Origin: Chryseobacterium indicum | Lineage (GTDB): Bacteria; Bacteroidota; Bacteroidia; Flavobacteriales; Weeksellaceae | Reading direction: 5' to 3' | Length of the DNA stretch: 64,000 nucleotides | Assembly (NCBI RefSeq): GCF_021504595.1 | Contig: NZ_JACSGT010000003.1 | Coordinates: forward strand, 124,001-188,000 | Shown here: one piece after another, positions 31,972-39,853 of the stretch | Numbering within the stretch: the first letter of the stretch is position 1 | How the letters are laid out: each line of letters begins with the position of its first letter | Position numbers and translations under genes: made by a program | The notes under the pieces: generated by a model | Seen by the model: only the letters and a program-made list of their open reading frames with translations | What the model was told of the DNA's origin: nothing | Database searches by the model: none

Positions 31972-32799
31972 TTAAGCGTTTATAATATCTTCAATCATCA
32001 TTTTTAATTCAGGAAGTGCTTTTGAACTGCTTTCCTGAACAGAAAATAATGTTTTGCTTCCTTTTAAAATATAATCAAAATACGTATCGCTCTCAGGATT
32101 GACCAGGACGATCCATTTTGCACGGATTTTTACCGTTTCCACAATATTTACAGGCAAAGCCGTTGATCCCGAAGTTCCGACTACAAATAAAATATCTGTA
32201 TGGTCTGCAATGTTGTAAGCCGTATCGAAATGATAATATTTTTCATTGTAACTTTCATCGAACCACAAAGTGTGAGGACGAAGCCAGTTTCCGCACTTTT
32301 TACATTTCAGATCGTCGATATCATCTGCTGTTAAATCTTCCGTATACTCTTTATACTTAATATTTTCAGGGAAATCGAAAGGTTCGCTGCATTCTTTTGA
32401 GCAACGGACTTTCTGCTTGCTTCCATGAATTTCATAGACATTATGCGTTCCCGATCTTTGGTGAAGCCCGTCAACATTTTGAGTAATTAGCTTAAATCTT
32501 TCACCCAAAAGCTTTTCAATTTCTGTGATCGCCAAATGTCCCGGATTAGGTTTTGCTTCGGCAATCATTTTCTTCCAGAACAGATTGTACTGCCATACTT
32601 CTTCCTGATTCTGGCTGAAATATTTATACGTCCCGAATTCTTCCGGACGGTGATATTTTGTTCCTTTAATCCAGATTCCGTCGATCGAGCGGTAAGTCGG
32701 AAGCCCGCTTTCCGCAGAAATTCCGGCTCCGGTAAGGAAAGTAATGTATCCTTGTTTTTCTTTAAGAATGATATTTAATGTTTCTTTTAATTCTTTCAT
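31972..32799 (-). CDS. SIR2-family NAD-dependent deacylase-like protein
   Basis: A 275-residue protein from ATG 32799. A longer frame runs back through tRNA sequence and is rejected. Sirtuin motifs: TFLTGAGISAESGLPTYR, ITQNVDGLHQRSG, EIHGSKQKVRCSKEC with a second CKKC (zinc site), and FVVGTSGSTALPVN. Removes acyl groups from lysines or handles ADP-ribose in the cytosol. It is embedded between tRNA genes: the upstream tRNA ends 17 nt before the ATG and tRNA-Arg starts 11 nt after the stop. Its mRNA must therefore be processed together with tRNAs. Confidence 0.85.
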   Translation of the reverse strand: MKELKETLNIILKEKQGYITFLTGAGISAESGLPTYRSIDGIWIKGTKYHRPEEFGTYKYFSQNQEEVWQYNLFWKKMIAEAKPNPGHLAITEIEKLLGERFKLITQNVDGLHQRSGTHNVYEIHGSKQKVRCSKECSEPFDFPENIKYKEYTEDLTADDIDDLKCKKCGNWLRPHTLWFDESYNEKYYHFDTAYNIADHTDILFVVGTSGSTALPVNIVETVKIRAKWIVLVNPESDTYFDYILKGSKTLFSVQESSSKALPELKMMIEDIINA

Positions 32800-32815
32800 G
32801 GTTTTTAATTTTGAA

Positions 32816-32887
32816 GGGAAACAGGCAAGATTTGAACTCGCATTTTCTCTGGGTTTGAGATATTTTTCCATTTAAATTACTGCTTCC
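32816..32887 (-). tRNA. tRNA-like, anticodon unclear (ACC if read normally)
   Basis: Acceptor GGAAGCA/TGTTTCC is perfect and matches that of the tRNA-Arg at 31891-31961. The T-arm pairs poorly (GCGAG TTCAAAT CTTGC). The anticodon stem TCTC/GAGA closes a loop AAACCCA that lacks U33. It is either a decayed gene or a very unusual tRNA. Confidence 0.45.
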
Positions 32888-32892
32888 ATTTT

Positions 32893-32968
32893 GGGAGTAC
32901 TGTAGGATTGAACCTGCCACCTTTGATTAGTGAAGTCAATGTTCTTACCAATCAGAACGATGTACTCC
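32893..32968 (-). tRNA. tRNA-Val-like (CAC), atypical
   Basis: Acceptor GGAGTAC/GTACTCC is perfect. Stem TTGAC/ATCAA (one mismatch) closes loop TTCACTA (CAC). The T-arm GGCAGG..CCTAC has a mismatch and an apparent one-base deletion. Function doubtful. Confidence 0.5.
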
Positions 32969-32971
32969 TTG

Positions 32972-33043
32972 TGAAATGGGCAGGATTCGAACCTGCAGCC
33001 TCTGACTTGGAAGGTCAGCGCTCTTCCCTTGAGCAACCATTTC
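32972..33043 (-). tRNA. tRNA-Gly (TCC)
   Basis: Acceptor GAAATGG/CCATTTC, stem CTGAC/GTCAG, loop CTTCCAA (TCC), T-arm GCAGG TTCGAAT CCTGC. Canonical apart from the unusual GAAATGG acceptor. Confidence 0.82.
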
Positions 33044-33049
33044 CGTTTT

Positions 33050-33124
33050 GGGAGACAAGCAGGACTCGAACCCGCAACTCATTTTAGAAGAATGTATTTT
33101 TCCATTTTTATTACTATTGTCTCC
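33050..33124 (-). tRNA. tRNA-Arg-like (TCT)
   Basis: Acceptor GGAGACA/TGTCTCC, loop CTTCTAA (TCT) with four of five anticodon-stem pairs, enlarged D-loop (GTAATAAAAATGGAAAAATAC), T-arm GCGGG TTCGAGT CCTGC. Related to 31891-31961 and 33283-33353. Confidence 0.65.
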
Positions 33125-33130
33125 ATTTTG

Positions 33131-33202
33131 GGAGCGCAGCAGGACTTGAACCTGAATTTCCGGCACGATAAGCCGGTGTCCTTCCATTTAGACGATGCGC
33201 TC
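33131..33202 (-). tRNA. tRNA with anticodon ATC (Asp GAU codon)
   Basis: Acceptor GAGCGCA/TGCGCTC and stem CCGGC/GCCGG pair fully. The loop TTATCGT gives ATC. An A34 aspartate tRNA is almost unknown in bacteria; the normal Asp gene (GTC) is in the main array. T-arm TCAGG TTCAAGT CCTGC has one mismatch. Confidence 0.65.
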
Positions 33203-33203
33203 T

Positions 33204-33277
33204 TAGAAACGTGCGGGACTCGAACCCGCAACATCTAACTTGTAGGGTTAGAGCTCTTCCATTGAGCTACCGTTTCT
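33204..33277 (-). tRNA. tRNA-Val (TAC) with C33
   Basis: Acceptor AGAAACG/CGTTTCT, stem CTAAC/GTTAG, loop CCTACAA (TAC), T-arm GCGGG TTCGAGT CCCGC. The base before the anticodon is C instead of the near-universal U33. Confidence 0.72.
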
Positions 33278-33282
33278 CTTTT

Positions 33283-33353
33283 GGGAGATAAGCAGGAATC
33301 GAACCTGCAACTCATCTTAGCAGGATGTATTTTTCCATTATACTATTATCTCC
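33283..33353 (-). tRNA. tRNA with anticodon GCT on a class I, Arg-like body
   Basis: Acceptor GGAGATA/TATCTCC, loop CTGCTAA (GCT), T-arm GCAGG TTCGATT CCTGC. The body matches the TCT tRNAs nearby and has no serine-type variable arm. GCT reads Ser AGC/AGU codons, so charging identity is uncertain. Confidence 0.68.
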
Positions 33354-33359
33354 GTTTTG

Positions 33360-33432
33360 GAAAGCGTGTGGGACTCGAACCCACGACCTCCGCCGTGAAA
33401 GGGCGGCATTCTTCCAGCTGAACTAACGCTTC
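33360..33432 (-). tRNA. tRNA-Glu (TTC), copy 3
   Basis: Acceptor GAAGCGT/ACGCTTT, stem CCGCC/GGCGG, loop CTTTCAC (TTC), T-arm GTGGG TTCGAGT CCCAC. It starts 9 nt after the stop of the SDR gene. Confidence 0.8.
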
Positions 33433-33441
33433 CTCTCTATT

Positions 33442-34806
33442 TTACCATTCATTAATTTTATAATTTTTCAATAATACTCCGCTGAAATAATTTCCGTTGA
33501 TTCCTTCCACAATCGGATGGAGAATTCTCGCAGCTCCGTCTACAGAATCCAATGGCGGAATGTATCCCTGCTCAAACTGTTTCTTTCGTAAACTTTCCTT
33601 CGCACCTGTAGAAATCCATCCTACATCTACTGCCGTCATATAAATCTGGTCTTTTTCAAATTCTTTAGCAGAAGTAAGCGTCATCATATTCAAAGCGGCT
33701 TTCGTCATATTGGTATGCGGATGAAACATCGTTTTGTTGTTATAGCTGAAAATACCTTCTGAAGATGTTACATTAACGATGAATTTTTCTTTGAAAGAAG
33801 AAGCCTTCATTAAAGGTTTTAATTCTTTGATCAGAAAATACGGCGCAATGTGATTGATTAAATTCACCTCAACCAATTCGTACATCGAAATTTCTTCCAG
33901 TGTGGAATTCCAGCTTGTTTTATCACGATTATCCACCGGTTGTCCGAAACGCGTTAAAGCGACATTTGTTTCTTCATTTTCCGCATATTCCAGTTTTCCG
34001 ACCTCTGCAGAAATGGGGGTTGCGTTTGGAATCAATTTATGATTGTTTTTAAACTCAACGAGCATTTCGTTTTCACGTCTGATGATAGGAAGATAATACT
34101 GATCGGGATATTTAATTGTCTGTGCTGCATTATTGATGAGAATATCGAGCGTTTGAAATTTCGACTGATAAAAGTCTATAAATTCCTGAATTGCCTTCAG
34201 ATTTCTGAGATCGAGACCATAGATCCAAAGTCTGTCTTTCCATTCTTCATAATCTGCTTCCTGCTGCAAAGTTTCCAGTGCCAAAGCCGGAAAACGGGTC
34301 GTCAAAACCAAATTGGCACCATTTCTCAGGAGCTTTAAAGCCGTTGCGAAACCTACCTTTACACGTCCTCCGGTTAAGATGACATTCCGTCCCATTAAAT
34401 CTGCCGAAAGAAAACGTTTTTCGTAATTTTCATCCGCACATTTCGGGCATAATCTGGTGTAAAAGGAATGGGCATACTGATAACTCTGGTTACAGCAGTA
34501 GCAGTTTTTGGGAATCTGTAATCTGGTGAGTTGGGTATCATTTTTTTCATCATCATAAAAAGCAGAAACTCCCGCCAAAGCTTTTTTCATCAGTACCGAT
34601 TCTGAATTAATTTCAAGATCGTGCGTTTTCATCTGAGAATAACTTTCCAGACGGTTTTGCTTTTTGGCGTTCTTATGAATTTTCGTGATCAACCCAGAAA
34701 AAGTTTGGTTGTCCGGATTTAGAAATGGTTCATCTTTCAGGGCTTTTAATACCTTGAGACATGATTCCCATTCGTTTTGCGTAAAGTTTTGGTTAGAAAA
34801 ATCCAT
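33442..34806 (-). CDS. SDR-fold protein with N-terminal Zn ribbon
   Basis: A 454-residue protein. The N-terminal 115 residues are followed by a zinc ribbon (CYCCNQ..CPKC, about res 103-125). The rest is a short-chain dehydrogenase: VILTGGRVKVGFATAL, DILINNAAQT and SSEGIFSYNNKT. The catalytic YxxxK Tyr appears replaced (HTNMTKAALN), so oxidoreductase activity is doubtful. Length and Zn ribbon are unlike metabolic SDRs. The stop lies 9 nt upstream of a tRNA-Glu and seven further tRNAs, so it is the first gene of a protein-tRNA mixed transcript. Confidence 0.75.
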   Translation of the reverse strand: MDFSNQNFTQNEWESCLKVLKALKDEPFLNPDNQTFSGLITKIHKNAKKQNRLESYSQMKTHDLEINSESVLMKKALAGVSAFYDDEKNDTQLTRLQIPKNCYCCNQSYQYAHSFYTRLCPKCADENYEKRFLSADLMGRNVILTGGRVKVGFATALKLLRNGANLVLTTRFPALALETLQQEADYEEWKDRLWIYGLDLRNLKAIQEFIDFYQSKFQTLDILINNAAQTIKYPDQYYLPIIRRENEMLVEFKNNHKLIPNATPISAEVGKLEYAENEETNVALTRFGQPVDNRDKTSWNSTLEEISMYELVEVNLINHIAPYFLIKELKPLMKASSFKEKFIVNVTSSEGIFSYNNKTMFHPHTNMTKAALNMMTLTSAKEFEKDQIYMTAVDVGWISTGAKESLRKKQFEQGYIPPLDSVDGAARILHPIVEGINGNYFSGVLLKNYKINEW

Positions 34807-34899
34807 TGCTTTTTATTTTACGCTTACAAAATTATCTGCGTAATGCGCAATGTTTTTACGTAGAGATAAAAATTTTTAAAACATTAAGTTTTTTTAACC

Positions 34900-35153
34900 T
34901 GAGTTCGGGATAAGTTTTCTTAAACGCAAGGTTAAACAAAGAGATTCAATTATTAAGAATTCCGCTTTTAAGATATACAAAGACGTAAAACTCATAAAAG
35001 GAATACTATTTTTACCTTCTTTAAATAAACGAAGTACCTTTGTTTAGCTTACCAACTTTCAATAAGTAAAAAAATCTTTTGTTTTTCTTTGCGATAAATT
35101 AATATAACACTATAAATAAATTATTTAAACTCATTTCTTATCACGAACTGAGT
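34900..35153. mobile_element. MITE-like element, right copy, with terminal inverted repeats
   Basis: Ends CTGAGTTCGGGATAAG and CTTATCACGAACTGAG are 16-bp inverted repeats with two mismatches. The body is the reverse complement of 5490-5706. No ORF. The 444-bp gap between the SDR gene and the next gene holds nothing else recognisable. Confidence 0.65.
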
Positions 35154-35250
35154 TTTTTAATTAGTTGAGATTAAATCATTCTGATTTTAAAGTTTATAGT
35201 AAGATCTTAATACTCCTAAAGCTTAATGACCTATTCAATGGTTTAAAAAC

Positions 35251-35916
35251 TTATTGTAAAGAATTTTCGTCATTAATAAAAAACTCCAGAAAGCCGATCA
35301 AATGTTTTCCGCCGTGGCTCCATCGGATTCCGTGACCTTCTTTTTCCCTGACTTCAAAAACCAGTTCGTGTTTATAATGAAAGAAAACATTCCACCATGT
35401 AGTGTGGTCGAGAATGTAATTGATTTTCTCCATCACTTTTTGCTGTTTCTGCTGATTATTTCCTTTTACTTCTCCCCAGAAATCGTCATTCAGCCGACCG
35501 ACATGTTTTTCCCACGCTCGCTGTGCAATGGTAATTTCGGTGTTGAAAGGTTTTTCGCAGGCTTCGATCAACATACTTCTTAAAGGCGGAACGGCGTTTT
35601 CATCACGAAGACTTGCCGAAGTCAACCGTTGTCCTAAAATATTCAGCCAGTGTTCGAAAGGAATTTCTTCAAGCTGTTTTGCTTTATTTTGATCTGAATT
35701 TTCAGATTCTAAAGCAGAGATGAATAATTTAAAACTTTCATCACGGTCGATTTTAATTTCTTCATTAAAATACGGCAGATCCCAATCTAAATTTTGGTCT
35801 TTAAATCTCTGTATATTTTCTTCTAAATTTTCAAGATGTTCTTCGGCTAGAATGGCGTGATATTTTTCTTTCCATTCCTCAGAAAATAATGATGTATATT
35901 TTTGAAATGATTGCAT
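35251..35916 (-). CDS. conserved hypothetical protein
   Basis: A 221-residue protein from ATG 35916; a start at 35946 would lie inside the minisatellite unit. Soluble, Trp-rich (FWGEVKGNNQQKQ, HTTWWNVFFHYKHELVFEV, GIRWSHGGKHLIGFLE). No catalytic motif and no family is recognised. It is transcribed away from the tandem repeats, which supply its immediate upstream DNA. Confidence 0.6.
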   Translation of the reverse strand: MQSFQKYTSLFSEEWKEKYHAILAEEHLENLEENIQRFKDQNLDWDLPYFNEEIKIDRDESFKLFISALESENSDQNKAKQLEEIPFEHWLNILGQRLTSASLRDENAVPPLRSMLIEACEKPFNTEITIAQRAWEKHVGRLNDDFWGEVKGNNQQKQQKVMEKINYILDHTTWWNVFFHYKHELVFEVREKEGHGIRWSHGGKHLIGFLEFFINDENSLQ

Positions 35917-35929
35917 GGTTTTTATTTTT

Positions 35930-36540
35930 TTAAACACGAATAACACTAATGTTTTTCACAGATAGCACAATAAATTATTATGCGACTTATGTTTTTTAAA
36001 CACTAATAACACGAATATCTTTCACAAATATCACAATAAATTATTCGTGCTTTTTAGTGTTGATATTTGTACCATTTGTGTTGGCTTAAACACGAATAAC
36101 ACTAATGTTTTCCGCAAATATCACAATAAATTATTTGTGTTTTTAGTGTTGATATTTGTGCAATTTGTGTTTACTTAAACACGAATAACACTAATGTTTT
36201 CCGCAAATATCACAATAAATTATTCGTGTTTTTAGTGTTAATATTTGTGCAATTTGTGTTTACTTAAACACGAATAACGCCAATGTTTCCGCAAATATCA
36301 CAATAAATTATTTGTGTTTTTAGTGTTAATATTTGTGCAATTTGTGTTTACTTAAACACGAATAACACTAATGTTTTCCGCAAATATCACAATAAATTAT
36401 TTGTGTTTTTAGTGTTAATATTTGTGCAATTTGTGTTTGCTTAAACACGAATAACGCCAATTTTTCCGCAAATATCACAATAAATTATTCGTGCTTTTTA
36501 GTGTTGATATTTATGCTATTTATGTTTTATATATAGCGTT
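35930..36540. repeat. 89-bp tandem repeat (minisatellite), about 7 units
   Basis: Units start with TTAAACACGAATAACACTAA at 35930, 35996, 36086, 36175, 36263, 36352 and 36441. Most are 88-90 bp; the first is shortened to 66. Each unit contains self-complementary AACACTAA/TTAGTGTT and CACGAATAA/TTATTCGTG parts. The array fills the whole gap between two minus-strand genes. No ORF. Confidence 0.9.
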
Positions 36541-36550
36541 TGTGTTTAAA

Positions 36551-37264
36551 TCAACACATTTTGATAACATTAGCCGAAAGGTTTTCTTCCTGAATTAAAT
36601 ATCCGATGAGATTGAACCAGTTTTTGCAGTGATCCAGAATCCATGCATCTGAAGATATTACAATTTCAGAGTTTTCCGCTAAAAATTTATCGGGATTAAA
36701 TTCCAGTTCAACGTTCCAGTTGACGTTATTTTCAATGGCAAAATCCATAATGATCTGCTTAATTCTTCCGCTGTTTGACACTGGTTTGTCGAAAATCCAG
36801 ATCAGCTTTTCCGCGTGAGATTTATGAAAAAATGAAGCAACGAGTTCAATGGCTTCCTGCGTCTGATTTACTCTTTTATAGGTTCCGAAAACACCGGAAA
36901 GATCGCGGAAACAGCCATCTGTTCCTTCAAAAATATAAGCTCCGGAAAGAAGACTTTCGAGTAAAATCAGGACATTGAAACCATCGAGATGTATTGTTTT
37001 GGCTTTTAATTCAGAAATTTCTAGCTGTTTAGATTTTCTGTTCTGAAGCTGAGTTTCTGAAGCGGAAGCGCCTCGAACCGTCTGAATCTGTCTTGTTTTG
37101 AGGCGGTAATGATTTCCGACAAGTTCCGACGAAGCTTTTTCTGCATAGTTCCGGCTTAACAAATACTGCATATCCTGCACTGCCGATTTCATTTTCTCAA
37201 GCTGTTTTTCTGATCCGAATAAAGTATCATCGCCTGTATTTTTTCCGCGGTTTCTGTTGCTCAT
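36551..37264 (-). CDS. DUF434/PIN-like protein
   Basis: A 237-residue protein. The N-terminal third (DMQYLLSRNYAEKASSELVGNHYRL) is the DUF434-type region. The rest (IHLDGFNVLILLESLL, GTDGCFRDLSG, LIWIFDKPVSNSGRIK, VISSDAWILD) matches a PIN-like nuclease fold with acidic residues in the right order. It probably acts on RNA. It lies beyond the SDR-tRNA-SIR2 segment on the same strand and could be an outlying member of the RNA-processing set. The minisatellite abuts its 3' end. Confidence 0.7.
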   Translation of the reverse strand: MSNRNRGKNTGDDTLFGSEKQLEKMKSAVQDMQYLLSRNYAEKASSELVGNHYRLKTRQIQTVRGASASETQLQNRKSKQLEISELKAKTIHLDGFNVLILLESLLSGAYIFEGTDGCFRDLSGVFGTYKRVNQTQEAIELVASFFHKSHAEKLIWIFDKPVSNSGRIKQIIMDFAIENNVNWNVELEFNPDKFLAENSEIVISSDAWILDHCKNWFNLIGYLIQEENLSANVIKMC

Positions 37265-37279
37265 ATTTAAATTTAAAAG

Positions 37280-38269
37280 TTATTTTTCAGCGTAATTATA
37301 ATAATTTGCTTCAGAATCGAAGATAACAAGAACATTTTCTTTTACTCCGTAAGTTGCCGTGTCGCTTATATAATCAAAACTTTCCGGTAAAGTTTCACCA
37401 TTGGTTTTTAACAGATTGTATTTGTTGTCTTTTTTAAATACTCCAATAATTTTAGCCTGATAAGCAGGAGTAATACATTCGAGTGGTGTTGAAAGAATTA
37501 AGTTGAGTTTATTATTTTCATAGGTATAATAATTCCACTTACTGTTTTCGTATAACATGACATAATTTCCTATAAATTTTGCGTGTTCAAATTTTATTTT
37601 AAGAATCTCAGTCCCATCAGGCAGATAAAGACCATATTTATTTTTCTTTTTTAAGATCAGTAAGTCCTGATTTGTACTTTTATATATCAAATCCTTTTTA
37701 GAAATAATAGAATCTACATCTTTTTTAAAAACCGGTCCTTTATTTACCTCAATCAAGTTATATTTCCCGTTTGGGCTTTTTGATATAAAATAATCGGGCG
37801 TTGCGGGCTCTCCGCAGTAAATAGAAGATTCCCGGAAAATTCCGTTTCTTACATCATATCTGGTGACCTCATCAAATACTGCATATTTTTCATAAGAAGT
37901 CAATTTAACCGGATAGGAAGATAAAGAGTAAAAAATAAATCTTCCGCTCCGATCAATCAATCCCCATCGGTTTTTATACTTTACAACGGCTGTTTTTCCG
38001 ACAAAAGGATAAGCCATTTCAAATCCGTAGGGAAATATTTTTTGCCTGGTTTTACTATTATAAAAATAAAATTCACGGGAACTGTCACCAGAATAATCAT
38101 ATAAATTACTGACAAAAACCGTATCATTATCAGTCATCCTAACGAAATTATCCAGCAAGTAAAAATCTATTTTATCTTTAAATTCAGAAATTGAATTCTG
38201 CGAGAAAAGGCTTCCCGAAAAGAATAATAAAATGAGAACAGTATATGATATTTTCCTTTGCAAATTCAT
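37280..38269 (-). CDS. exported WG-repeat-like protein
   Basis: A 329-residue protein. A signal peptide (MNLQRKISYTVLILLFFSGSLFSQ) lacks a lipobox Cys. The mature part has short beta repeats with WGLID and KYGLYLPDG-type motifs (KNRWGLIDRSG, KNKYGLYLPDGTEIL, DNKYNLLKTNGETL), a WG-repeat pattern. Likely periplasmic or surface; no enzymatic motif. A possible -7 box TAGTTTTG lies 28 bp upstream of the start. It is 15 bp upstream of the DUF434/PIN gene, so the two may be cotranscribed. Confidence 0.6.
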   Translation of the reverse strand: MNLQRKISYTVLILLFFSGSLFSQNSISEFKDKIDFYLLDNFVRMTDNDTVFVSNLYDYSGDSSREFYFYNSKTRQKIFPYGFEMAYPFVGKTAVVKYKNRWGLIDRSGRFIFYSLSSYPVKLTSYEKYAVFDEVTRYDVRNGIFRESSIYCGEPATPDYFISKSPNGKYNLIEVNKGPVFKKDVDSIISKKDLIYKSTNQDLLILKKKNKYGLYLPDGTEILKIKFEHAKFIGNYVMLYENSKWNYYTYENNKLNLILSTPLECITPAYQAKIIGVFKKDNKYNLLKTNGETLPESFDYISDTATYGVKENVLVIFDSEANYYNYAEK

Positions 38270-38296
38270 GGTTATAAGAATATTTTTTACAAATTA

Positions 38297-38304
38297 CAAA
38301 ACTA
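38297..38304 (-). promoter_or_regulatory. possible -7 promoter box
   Basis: TAGTTTTG on the minus strand fits TAnnTTTG and lies 28 bp upstream of the WG-repeat gene start. No clear -33 box. Confidence 0.4.
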
Positions 38305-38563
38305 TCTCAATTAACAATACAAAGCTGAAATTATTTATACTTATTGTTGTTACAAAAAAATCTTAAGAAAACTAAACCAAACAATAGCGGAAATACGTTT
38401 TATTTTATGCAAATCTACTCTTTTCAACTTAAGCATACTGCTTTTAATACAAATAAAATCAGCCATTTAAGCAGACCTCTTTTTTAAAATGACAGTTATT
38501 CGTTATAATATCATTACAATTGCTTTCTAATCTGCATAATTTGATTAAATTTACCTCAATAAG

Positions 38564-38582
38564 GTATTTCGTTTTGAAATAC
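38564..38582. promoter_or_regulatory. inverted repeat upstream of lacI-family gene
   Basis: GTATTTC, 5-nt spacer, GAAATAC, ending 24 bp before the ATG at 38607. Possible autoregulatory operator; its sequence differs from the operator upstream of kduI. Confidence 0.45.
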
Positions 38583-38606
38583 ACGATTATCCTGAAAAAA
38601 GTTTTT

Positions 38607-39635
38607 ATGAATAAAAAAAATGCCACGATATACGATATTTCGAAGAAGCTAAATGTAAGTGTGGCAACGGTTTCCAGAGCATTGAACGATCATCCGAGAA
38701 TAAGTGAGGCAACGAAGGAACTGGTAAGAAAAACTGCCAAAGAAATGAACTATAAGCAGAACAATCTTGCCAAAGCCTTAAAAAGTGGTGAAACGAAGAA
38801 TGTAGGAATCATCGTACCTTTCGTAAATACCAATTTTTTCTCTTCCGTGATCCGCGGAATTGAGGAAGAACTTTCCCCTTTTGGATATCATGTCATCATC
38901 TGCCAAAGTCATGAGGATGTTAACATCGAGAAAAGACAGCTTAATACGCTGCTGAATGCACAGGTGGACGGAATTTTCATCTCGGTTTCCAAAACCACGG
39001 TAAATACAGAACATATCCAAAGTATTCTGGATACTTCCAATACACCGATTATCTTTTTCGACCGTAAAAAAGACATTTCAGGAATCAGCACCGTAACAAT
39101 TGACGATTATCGCGGCGGGTATCTTGCGACAGAACATCTTATAAAAGAGGGCTATAAAAATATCTGCCATTTCGCCGGCGACCTGAATCTTGAAATTTAC
39201 CAGAATCGTCTGAACGGCTACAAACAGGCTCTTACGGATCATGATTTTAAGGTGAAGGAAGAAAATATCGTTATTACGGAGAGTTCTGTGGATGCAGGAA
39301 TTGATGCTATAAAAAAACTATGGGACAGAAAATCTGTTCCCGATGCCATTTTTTCGTCCAGTGATTTTGCTGCGTTGGGAGCCTGTCAGGAACTAAAAAA
39401 ACGGAACATCAAAATTCCTCAGGAAGTTGCCGTTATTGGTTTTTCGAATGAGCCTTTCACCCAGTTTATGGAGCTTCCGATCAGTTCTGTAGACCAGACT
39501 CCGGTCATGATGGGGAAAATGGCAGGACAGGTTTTTATCGAAAGTGTAAAGGAAAACAGCTTTGGTGTTTCCATCGAGAAAAAAGTGGTACTGGCTCCTC
39601 AGCTTCATATCAGGAAATCTTCCAAGAGGAAGTAA
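38607..39635 (+). CDS. LacI-family transcriptional regulator
   Basis: A 342-residue protein from ATG 38607. A longer frame from 38520 adds 29 unlikely residues. N-terminal HTH (TIYDISKKLNVSVATVSRAL), hinge with RKTAKEMNY.NNLAKAL, then a periplasmic-binding-like core (VGIIVPFVNTNFFSSVIRG, DGIFISVSKTT, AVIGFSNEPFTQFM). Binds a sugar or sugar-acid effector and controls carbohydrate genes. The only sugar operon in view is the hexuronate operon 14 kb away, whose first gene has a LacI-type operator; a link is plausible but unproven. Confidence 0.85.
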   Translation: MNKKNATIYDISKKLNVSVATVSRALNDHPRISEATKELVRKTAKEMNYKQNNLAKALKSGETKNVGIIVPFVNTNFFSSVIRGIEEELSPFGYHVIICQSHEDVNIEKRQLNTLLNAQVDGIFISVSKTTVNTEHIQSILDTSNTPIIFFDRKKDISGISTVTIDDYRGGYLATEHLIKEGYKNICHFAGDLNLEIYQNRLNGYKQALTDHDFKVKEENIVITESSVDAGIDAIKKLWDRKSVPDAIFSSSDFAALGACQELKKRNIKIPQEVAVIGFSNEPFTQFMELPISSVDQTPVMMGKMAGQVFIESVKENSFGVSIEKKVVLAPQLHIRKSSKRK

Positions 39636-39853
39636 ATTTAAGTCATTGAAATAATCCGACCTCAATTTCAGATATGCGTTTTTTATTATTTATTTCAGAA
39701 ATTCATACGATCTGTAACACTTAGCAGGGAATTGTTTTGGTCTTAACTTGAATGAAAGCCTTGTCGTTTCTGTTTATTTGATTTATTTTTAACGAAAATT
39801 TAGATTAAATTGATGCAGGAGTAGCATCAAGTATAAGCATTAAATAAATAACT

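Noticed and set aside
33050..33124. amber-suppressor tRNA (CTA) explaining the DinB stop
   Set aside because: A CTA reading needs an anticodon stem with three mismatches; the TCT reading pairs four of five bases.
35930..36540. replication origin, because of tandem AT-rich repeats
   Set aside because: No DnaA-box pattern and no dnaA or replication genes nearby.
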